DNA of 18,467 nt from Ruminococcus sp. (GTDB taxonomy: Bacteria > Bacillota_A > Clostridia > Oscillospirales > Ruminococcaceae). The position numbers and the translations under genes were made by a program. This document shows, piece after piece, positions 13,026-18,467 of this stretch. Location: positions 1 through 18,467 of the forward strand of contig JAFVAN010000051.1 of assembly GCA_017480485.1 (NCBI GenBank), given 5' to 3'. The notes beneath the pieces were generated by a model. That model did not search any database and was not told the DNA's origin. It saw nothing but the letters and a program-made list of their open reading frames with translations. Positions within the stretch are counted from its first letter, which is position 1. Every line of letters starts with the position of its first letter.

Positions 13026-13568
13026 GTGAGCGACAACAGTATAAAAGAACGCTTTGAAGAGATCTACGACAAGACCTATGACAGCATCTACCGATATCTT
13101 ATCTCAAAGGTCAGTCCCCGGGAGGCTGCCGAGGATATCGTTCAGAACTGTTATCTCGAGTTCTATAAGAAAATGCTCGATGGAGAGCAGATACTTATGC
13201 CGAAGCACTTTCTCCTGACAATGGCGAAAAGACGTGCAGCAGACTATTACAGAAGCTTCACACCCACAGAAGATATTGACGATCAGATAACCATCTGCGA
13301 CGAGAAGGCTCTCCGGGAACTTGAAAATGACGACAGCTTTGAATATGAGCAGATCATGAAGCTGATCGCCGAGTCGGACGACACAGCATACCGCATCTTT
13401 TATCTGCATTTCCATTGCGGTCAAACACTGGAGAAAACAGCCCGGGAGCTTTCAATGAGCGAATCCACGGTAAAGTCAAAGATCTACCGAACGCTTAAAA
13501 AGCTAAGAAAACAATTAACGGAAGGTGAAGAAAATGCGTTTTTCAGACGGAGTAAACAAATACCATGA
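13026..13568 (+). CDS. ECF-subfamily RNA polymerase sigma factor
   Basis: A 180-aa cytosolic sigma-70 group 4 protein. Region 2 spans about residues 10-75 (YDSIYRYLISKVSPREAAED, then IVQNCYLEFYKK). Region 4 is about 120-165, with FHCGQTLEKTARELSMSEST and VKSKIYRTLKKLRKQL forming the -35 recognition helix-turn-helix. I prefer the GTG at 13026 because AGAGGTG lies just upstream; an in-frame ATG at 13008 has only AAGG 3 nt away and lies very close to the candidate ECF promoter start. The gene overlaps the next by 35 nt, the usual sigma/anti-sigma arrangement. It probably directs transcription of this cluster and perhaps envelope genes elsewhere. Confidence 0.92.
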   Translation: MSDNSIKERFEEIYDKTYDSIYRYLISKVSPREAAEDIVQNCYLEFYKKMLDGEQILMPKHFLLTMAKRRAADYYRSFTPTEDIDDQITICDEKALRELENDDSFEYEQIMKLIAESDDTAYRIFYLHFHCGQTLEKTARELSMSESTVKSKIYRTLKKLRKQLTEGEENAFFRRSKQIP

Positions 13569-14472
13569 TGAAAAGAAAAAAAGCATACTGAACTCTGTCC
13601 TCAACAGTGCGCAGACACTTTCTTCCGGGGAAGAAGACAGAGAGGGGATCATTATGTCAACAAACAAAAGAAACACAGGAGCAATGGTAAGATCAAACAA
13701 AAGCGGTATCATCGCAGCAGCGTTAGCGATACTGATGCTCGGAGGAGGAGCAGTATTCTTTGCCGCAGGAAACAAAGGCGGCAGCACAGAGATAAAAACA
13801 TCGCCCGGCGCTCAGCCCGGAGTTTCAGCGGTGAACAATGAAAGCAGCACAACAGAAGACAGCAAAACGGATGAAAGCAAAGCAAATGACAGTTCGGAAG
13901 CGACCGTTCCGGTCATTGACGACGGGGTCTATCCCACGACATCGCCTGCGGCAGTCATCGCACCCGATGACAAGGGTACTGTCAATGAAGGCTTTGAAGG
14001 TTACAACATCGAGGTCAAGTATCTTTTAGAGGATGTCTGGAAAGGGCTCGATGATTATGCACAGCACACCTACGGCATAGTTGTCGATGTGTCCGCAAAG
14101 GACGGCTATGAGCTTCCTTGGGCTGACGAGGAAAGAAAGGGATTCTCTCACTTCGGTGAAGTGTGGATCGACAACGGTCACTCCTATAACATGGGGTATT
14201 TCGATGCCATAAATCCCAACGCAGTTGAATCCTACGGCTATAAGACACAGAACGAGAAGGGCGAGGATGTCCTGAGATTTATGATCGTTGCAGATGTCGA
14301 TGATGACTTTGAGATCGGCAAGGACACCAGGATATCTTTCGGTGTTTCGGTGATCTTTTGGGGAGTCGGTGAAGACATCAAGACCGAAGGCAATTTCACA
14401 GCCGATGTGACCTTTGACAAGGCAAGAACTCTTAACCTTGCCCTCACGATCCCTTATAAGATGGAAAAATAA
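13534..14472 (+). CDS. Putative membrane-anchored anti-sigma factor / sensor
   Basis: 312 aa: a short cytosolic N-terminus (1-57, MRFSDGVNKYHDEKKKSILN), one transmembrane helix (about 58-79, GIIAAALAILMLGGGAVFFA), an extracellular Ser/Thr/Asp/Glu-rich linker (about 82-150), and a beta-rich domain (about 155-312) ending in FTADVTFDKARTLNLALTIP. Topology and the 35-nt overlap with the sigma gene indicate an anti-sigma factor, but the ectodomain family is unknown to me. ATG 13534 follows GGAAGGTGA. A second in-frame ATG at 13654 (residue 41) has its own AGAGGGG 6-8 nt upstream and would give a form missing most of the cytosolic part. No zinc-type HxxxCxxC anti-sigma motif is visible. Confidence 0.7.
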   Translation: MRFSDGVNKYHDEKKKSILNSVLNSAQTLSSGEEDREGIIMSTNKRNTGAMVRSNKSGIIAAALAILMLGGGAVFFAAGNKGGSTEIKTSPGAQPGVSAVNNESSTTEDSKTDESKANDSSEATVPVIDDGVYPTTSPAAVIAPDDKGTVNEGFEGYNIEVKYLLEDVWKGLDDYAQHTYGIVVDVSAKDGYELPWADEERKGFSHFGEVWIDNGHSYNMGYFDAINPNAVESYGYKTQNEKGEDVLRFMIVADVDDDFEIGKDTRISFGVSVIFWGVGEDIKTEGNFTADVTFDKARTLNLALTIPYKMEK

Positions 14473-14552
14473 TATCCGATGCGGCCGGAGACCTCAGCAC
14501 CTATGAGTTATTCAGAACGGTGCGAAAATGAACAAGAAAGAATGGGAAAAGT

Positions 14553-16613
14553 ATGAAAAAAGGACATCTGGTTTTACTGTCAGCACTTATGATGCTTGCC
14601 GCAGGCACATCCTGCGGCTCTGAGGGCAGCACATCCGGGGACGATCTCTCAATGACTGTATCATCCGCAGCCGAAACTTCGTCTGCTGCCGCCTCCGTGA
14701 TGGAGTCCGGAACTGCACCTGCCGAAGCTGACTCCGATAAAGGCTCCGAGGCTCCTGCCGACGAGCCTCCGGCTATGGAGCAGGCCTACAAGGTGCTTGA
14801 CTGCCTCAGCGCTGAGGGCAGGCCTGATGCTATCCATTCCTGCGGGAACATTGCTGCCGTTCGGTGCTGGACTGCTGACAAAGACGGCCAGCGGACTTAT
14901 AAATACTATATCGTTGATACAGTCAATGACAAACTGCTGCGCACGATAGACGTATATAACAGCAGAGAGGTTCCTCTCGGGATAGATGCCGAAGGCACAC
15001 TGACTGCCGAGGTCTGGAAGGATTGGATCAACGAAACCGGTGATAAGCAGGAGCTTGTGTTCTACAAGGCTGACGGCTCACGTTCAACGGTCGAGTATAA
15101 TGACGACCTGTCATTTATGTATTATGATCCTTCGGGGCAGCTGTACGATCTCAGAAAGGGTATCGCAAAGATCGGCTCCGACGGCAGCAGAGAGATCATC
15201 TTTGATGATCAGGCGGCAGAAGAAACACGCTTTTATGATCCTTCGAGGAACAGAGCCGTCGTGTCGTACTTAGCCGACAGTTTCTCAAGACCGACTACGC
15301 TTATGCTTATAGATACATCCACCGGAGAAGAGATAGCCGAGCTTAAAGCCGCATCAGATGCTACCGTTTACGGCGCAGGCGACTATATCATTGTCAGCTG
15401 TATCCCGGATTATGATACATATGATCAGTACATATCCGTTTATGAAAAGGAGACCGGCAGGCCGGTATGGACCAGTTCCGAAAAAGACGGGGGCAGAGGC
15501 TACTATTGTTATAATGACAGCGGCTACAGCAGGGTCGCAGGTTTTCCGGAGACCAGCGGGTCTTATGACTTTAAGTTCCTCAGAGTTTCTGACGGTGCAG
15601 AGGGGATGCTGACGCTTGACATCCCCGATGCAGCCGGAACGGACATCCCCACAGTCACTTCGGCGGGCAGATTCATAAGCGCCGTAACTGTCGGAGATGC
15701 TGAAAAGAATGATACAAAGATCAGGCTCGTTGTCATCGACCCTGCTCAGGTAAACTATGACGGAGAGATCGAAAAATGCGAGCCCTACGCTTATCCCGAG
15801 AAAAACAACAAGTGCAGCGATAAGTTCAGCGGGCTCCGGACTCTTGCCGATAAGATCGAGGAGAAATACGGCGTCAGGGTGCTTATTGGCGACGAGGTGC
15901 TTGATCTCGAAGATACACATGACCCTTATCAGTTTGTTTCGGCAGAGAGTGAAGATCCCGGTCAGGATTCATACGAAAGTACCAAGGATGCATTAAACAC
16001 TATCGACGAGATGCTCGGAAGATACCCGGAGGACTTCTTTGAGAAGTTCAGGATAAACGGCAAGGGCGGTCTTTGCCTGGCACTTGCTCAGGATATCGTC
16101 GATAAATACAATGACACTTCCTTTGAGGCAGGCGGTGTGACTTACAGCTACGGTCTTTGGACGGTCATTGTGATGAGACCGGAGCAGACAGATATTGCCG
16201 GTACTATCATCCACCACGAGATGTTCCACGCCGTTGAGTTTATAGTCAGCGCAAAGGCCGGAAGGATAGATGAGGCTGAATGGGCTGCCCTCAACCCCGA
16301 GGGTTTTGAATACTCAACAGACTTTGAGGACTATTACGAAGGTGATACTGTCAGCGAGTATATTTATCCGGGAGACGATGATCCTTACTTCTACCGTGAA
16401 TACAGCAAGGTGACTCCCCTGGAGGACAGAGCCACGCTGATAGAGGGGATTTTTACAGATGCCTATGCTGATTCGCCCGATCATATGACCTATATCGAGG
16501 ACATTCAGACAAAATGTCCGCATCTGAAAGCCAAGTATGAATATCTCGGGAAATGGACGTCTAAGCTCTTCGGATATGTTTACTGGGAGAAGATGCTGAA
16601 CATCGAACTGTAA
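14553..16613 (+). CDS. Lipoprotein with C-terminal zinc metallopeptidase domain
   Basis: 686 aa. A lipoprotein signal peptide MKKGHLVLLSALMMLAAGTS ends at C21; a low-complexity Ser/Ala/Glu linker runs to about residue 75. Residues ~80-410 contain repeated beta-strand units (YYIVDTVNDKLLRTIDV, LMLIDTSTGEEIAELKA, ISVYEKETGRPVWTSS) typical of a beta-propeller. Residues ~425-686 hold a metallopeptidase: TIIHHEMFHAVEF gives the HEXXH motif H555-E556-M-F-H559, and E624 in PLEDRATLIEG is a good candidate for the third zinc ligand, a gluzincin-like layout. It should act on the outer face of the membrane. It lies 81 nt after the anti-sigma gene with no terminator between, so it is likely cotranscribed. 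The substrate is unknown. Confidence 0.75.
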   Translation: MKKGHLVLLSALMMLAAGTSCGSEGSTSGDDLSMTVSSAAETSSAAASVMESGTAPAEADSDKGSEAPADEPPAMEQAYKVLDCLSAEGRPDAIHSCGNIAAVRCWTADKDGQRTYKYYIVDTVNDKLLRTIDVYNSREVPLGIDAEGTLTAEVWKDWINETGDKQELVFYKADGSRSTVEYNDDLSFMYYDPSGQLYDLRKGIAKIGSDGSREIIFDDQAAEETRFYDPSRNRAVVSYLADSFSRPTTLMLIDTSTGEEIAELKAASDATVYGAGDYIIVSCIPDYDTYDQYISVYEKETGRPVWTSSEKDGGRGYYCYNDSGYSRVAGFPETSGSYDFKFLRVSDGAEGMLTLDIPDAAGTDIPTVTSAGRFISAVTVGDAEKNDTKIRLVVIDPAQVNYDGEIEKCEPYAYPEKNNKCSDKFSGLRTLADKIEEKYGVRVLIGDEVLDLEDTHDPYQFVSAESEDPGQDSYESTKDALNTIDEMLGRYPEDFFEKFRINGKGGLCLALAQDIVDKYNDTSFEAGGVTYSYGLWTVIVMRPEQTDIAGTIIHHEMFHAVEFIVSAKAGRIDEAEWAALNPEGFEYSTDFEDYYEGDTVSEYIYPGDDDPYFYREYSKVTPLEDRATLIEGIFTDAYADSPDHMTYIEDIQTKCPHLKAKYEYLGKWTSKLFGYVYWEKMLNIEL

Positions 16614-16635
16614 ACCCCGTTCATTCCGAGCTCTG

Positions 16636-16674
16636 AATGACCCCACAGTTACGAACTATGACTGTGGGGTCATT
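16636..16674. terminator. IS-end hairpin acting behind the metallopeptidase gene
   Basis: AATGACCCCACAGT pairs with ACTGTGGGGTCATT over 14 bp, followed by TGTTATAT. Same hairpin as 94-132, with one loop base changed. It is the only terminator-like structure behind the sigma/anti-sigma/peptidase cluster. Confidence 0.65.
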
Positions 16675-16768
16675 TGTTATATATAACGCATCTGCGCGGT
16701 TTTGACGGTTTGTACGATAAGCTTGATATGATAAAACAAGCTATTATTGATGCGATTTTCTGTTTGGA

Positions 16769-16901
16769 CTACGTATCCGAACCATAGTCTGTTTTGCTTT
16801 CGTTAGCATAATAGGCTTTTTCTTTTCTGTCAGGAGTTTTATATCCATTTGATTTATGCGGACGTTCATGGTTATAGAAGTGTATATAGTCAGCGACCTT
16901 A
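16769..16901 (-). pseudogene. C-terminal remnant of the IS3-like transposase
   Basis: On the minus strand the frame reads KVADYIHFYNHERPHKSNGY and continues through KTPDRKEKAYYA to TAG at 16771-16769. It corresponds to the last ~43 residues of the transposase at 227-1270 with several substitutions; the catalytic triad is gone. Confidence 0.9.
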
Positions 16902-17176
16902 TTGGGAGTAAGGCATTCTTACTTTCAGTTCCCAAGAATCAAAGGGCTGCCAGCGTGTTGGATCAATCAGGCAAATACACTAAGAAAGCAGATATTAAGA
17001 GTTGAATGAGGTAGGTGAGGTCATCCCGCTTATATGCAGCAGAAATACCGACAGTCTGCCTGATGTCTTATGAAGAAACGATATCTTGCTTTAATGGGTA
17101 GCTGAAAGAGAAAAAGAGCGGACGGGAATGATTTTATGCAGCACACAATTCATAATTGAAAAAAACGGATAAGTTA
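16902..17176. other. Intergenic DNA without recognisable genes
   Basis: I see no supported ORF or RNA gene. Right at the break in the IS copy there is an inverted repeat TTGGGA-GTAAG...CTTAC...TCCCAA (about 16903-16935), which may mark the end of the sequence that cut the IS. Confidence 0.5.
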
Positions 17177-17205
17177 TTGAATATTTTGATAGATTATGAT
17201 ATGAT
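17177..17205 (+). promoter_or_regulatory. Promoter upstream of the acyltransferase remnant
   Basis: TTGAAT (17177-17182), 17-nt spacer, TATGAT (17200-17205). The expected start site (~17212) leaves under 10 nt before the GTG at 17221, with no ribosome binding site. Confidence 0.6.
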
Positions 17206-17220
17206 ATTCTTAAATACAAT

Positions 17221-18102
17221 GTGGAGCCTTATGCGCCGGAGATCAGGAAACCGGACAGTGACCTTCTTCCGGGAGAGACTGATGAACCTGAAATGGATAT
17301 GCTGACGGCTGAGGAGCCGATCTATAAAAGAAAAATCAAAAAAGCTCCTGTTCTGGGACTGGATTATCTCAAAGGAGTTTTCATCCCGATAAAAAGAGAT
17401 CCGAATTATACGGTGGTAACCATCGATCAGAAGGATTTCCTAAAAGTTGCGAAGGTGAATGATTCCAGCGTACTTTCCTTATTCTTTGTTCTGTTTGCAA
17501 GGGTCTTGGACAGGGTATTCCCACAAAAAAACAGGGTTATTGTAGGTGAGGCGGCGCATAATCCGCGAGAGAGCGTCGGACTTCCCAATACACATTGTGA
17601 TTTTTTGAGTCATGTGTATGTAGATTATGACAGAGACAGTTTAAACGGTGATCTGGAAAAACTGGGAACAAGGACCAGAGGGCAGATAATTCTTCAGACA
17701 GACCCGACTGTCAGCAATGCACAGGTAAAAAAGCTGTTTGAACTGTATGAAGCGATCGACAAAGTTCACGGTCTCAAGGCCAAGAGAAAGTATATGGCAA
17801 AACACAGCCTTTCTACCGGCAAGGATGCGCAGCACGGAAGCTTTATTGCCAATTACACCGGGCTGTCGGATTGGGGAGAACTGGCAAATTACGTTGAGTG
17901 GTTTGTTTATGTGATCGAAGGACATTTCACAATAGAGATAACCGCTATGGCGGATAAGATCTATGTCGGATTCATGCAGGTCATAAAAACAGACAAGTAC
18001 ATTGATCTCTTTCGGGAAGAACTTGAGAAACTGGGCATTCCTTGTAAGATCGAAGGCCCGTTCCCAAAGAGACTGCCGAAGCATGGAATACCTGTAAAAT
18101 AA
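17221..18102 (+). pseudogene. Acyltransferase/condensation-domain-like protein, N-terminal half missing
   Basis: 293 codons, open from a GTG at 17221. The C-terminal part, SFIANYTGLSDWGELANYVE then HFTIEITAMADKIYVGFMQV and FREELEKLGIPCKIEG, looks like the second half of chloramphenicol-acetyltransferase-fold enzymes (alcohol acetyltransferase or condensation-type). The middle (VVTIDQKDFLKVAKVNDSSV, LSLFFVLFARVLDR) fits the linker of that fold. Full-length relatives are about 430-450 aa and carry the catalytic HHxxxD in the first half; no such motif is found here. No ribosome binding site precedes the GTG. I infer a 5'-deleted gene. A genuinely short non-catalytic member is the alternative. 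Confidence 0.5.
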
Positions 18103-18159
18103 GGAGAACAATAATTCCCGGAGAAGCGGTTTTGTTCATGGCTTTATAAACCTCAGGTT

Positions 18160-18196
18160 TTGTCAAACAAGCTGAATTTTCTACTTGTTTTGACAA
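18160..18196. terminator. Stem-loop behind the acyltransferase remnant
   Basis: TTGTCAAACAAG (18160-18171) pairs with CTTGTTTTGACAA (18184-18196) with one bulged base. It is AT-rich and not followed by a T-run, so terminator function is uncertain. Confidence 0.4.
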
Positions 18197-18204
18197 GGAG
18201 GACG

Positions 18205-18266
18205 ACACTTACGAACCACAATTAAAAATCAAATATGCCTCGCAAGCCGCGTAAAATCAGGCTTTT
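18205..18266 (+). repeat. Short terminator repeat, copy 2
   Basis: Begins ACACTTACGAACCACA like 11841, keeps CGCAA and GCGTAAAATC, and ends in hairpin GCCT...AGGC (18237-18262) plus TTTT. The hairpin arms differ from copy 1 but still pair. Confidence 0.65.
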
Positions 18267-18270
18267 CTCG

Positions 18271-18428
18271 TGTCATCTTTTTTGCACTGGAGTCACAACA
18301 GCGCCCCATAGCTAACGCTATGGGGCTAAAATAATAAATAAGAAAGAATAAAGAATAATGAATAAATACAGGCAGACTGGGCGCTGTTGTATTCTTCTTT
18401 ATTATTTATTCTTTTTTCTTTATTCTTT
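18271..18428 (+). repeat. 158-bp interleaved-palindrome repeat, copy 2
   Basis: Same order and length as 10605-10762: head (18271-18284), arm A (18295-18306), hairpin (18303-18326), P (18343-18368), A' (18379-18390), Y (18403-18428). All arms are identical to copy 1. Differences are confined to 18285-18293 and 18369-18378. It lies 24 nt upstream of a new start codon. Confidence 0.9.
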
Positions 18429-18452
18429 ATAATTATTGGAGGGTGTCAAGGA

Positions 18453-18467
18453 ATGATCAAGAATAAC
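18453..18467 (+). CDS. Start of a gene cut by the window end
   Basis: ATG at 18453 follows GGAGGGTG (18438-18445) at 7 nt and opens MIKNN before the window ends. Only five codons are visible, so nothing can be said about the product. The 158-bp repeat sits directly upstream. Confidence 0.4.

Larger units (their letters stand above)
16634..16901 (-). mobile_element. Truncated second copy of the IS3-like element
   Basis: 268 bp align from the terminal TGAATGACCCC with 92-359 of the complete element at clearly high identity, including the terminal hairpin and the transposase 3' end. Similarity stops at CAGCGACCTT (16900). The element end lies 20 nt after the metallopeptidase stop codon. No terminal repeat for the other end is seen, so it cannot move alone. 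Confidence 0.9.

Noticed and set aside
14528..14623. Small ORF starting MNKKEWEKYEK overlapping the start of the lipoprotein gene
   Set aside because: It has no good ribosome binding site, overlaps the signal-peptide coding region in another frame and ends after about 31 codons.

Overview
The window looks like chromosomal DNA of a Gram-positive gut or rumen Clostridia, most likely a Ruminococcus-type Oscillospiraceae. This rests on strong AAGGAGG-type ribosome binding sites, sigma-A promoters with TATAAT boxes, a sucrose PTS controlled by a LacI-family regulator, and an ECF sigma/anti-sigma pair. The genus is an inference.

Layout. 5-89: tRNA-Tyr(GTA). 92-1305: a compact IS3-like element whose end, a terminator-like hairpin, lies 2 nt behind the tRNA CCA. 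1397-2394: scar of broken genes (a flavoprotein whose 3' part is replaced by a fragment in another frame, and a small ORF running into the next promoter). 2394-9839: one clean functional unit for sucrose, consisting of scrR (LacI), then scrA (EIIBCA), scrB (sucrose-6-P hydrolase), scrK (fructokinase), ptsH (HPr) and ptsI (Enzyme I), ending in a strong terminator. Two matching operators place scrR and the scr operon under ScrR. Because HPr and EI are inside the operon, it encodes a complete phosphorelay from PEP to sucrose; its HPr lacks the regulatory serine.

9843-12813: a repeat-rich, gene-poor zone. Three copies of a ~330-400 bp multi-hairpin leader repeat end in a long terminator. Two of them are followed by a ribosome binding site and a small ORF; behind the others the ORF is truncated or replaced by gene fragments. 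On the minus strand each leader carries a sequence like the 3' end of tRNA-Tyr. A 158 bp direct repeat with two interleaved inverted repeats (pseudoknot topology) and two short variable windows occurs at 10605 and 18271. A ~200 bp nested palindrome sits exactly at the stop codon of the small gene.

12890-16613: an ECF sigma factor, an overlapping membrane-anchored putative anti-sigma factor, and a large lipoprotein with a C-terminal HEXXH zinc metallopeptidase; probably a cell-envelope signalling module. 16634-16901: a truncated second copy of the IS3-like element, again right behind a gene. 17177-18102: a promoter and an N-terminally truncated acyltransferase-like gene. 18205-18467: more repeats and the start of a further gene cut by the window edge.

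The strongest candidates for something undescribed are the 158 bp interleaved repeat, the multi-hairpin leader/small-ORF cassettes with tRNA-like sequence, and the sigma/anti-sigma/metallopeptidase module.
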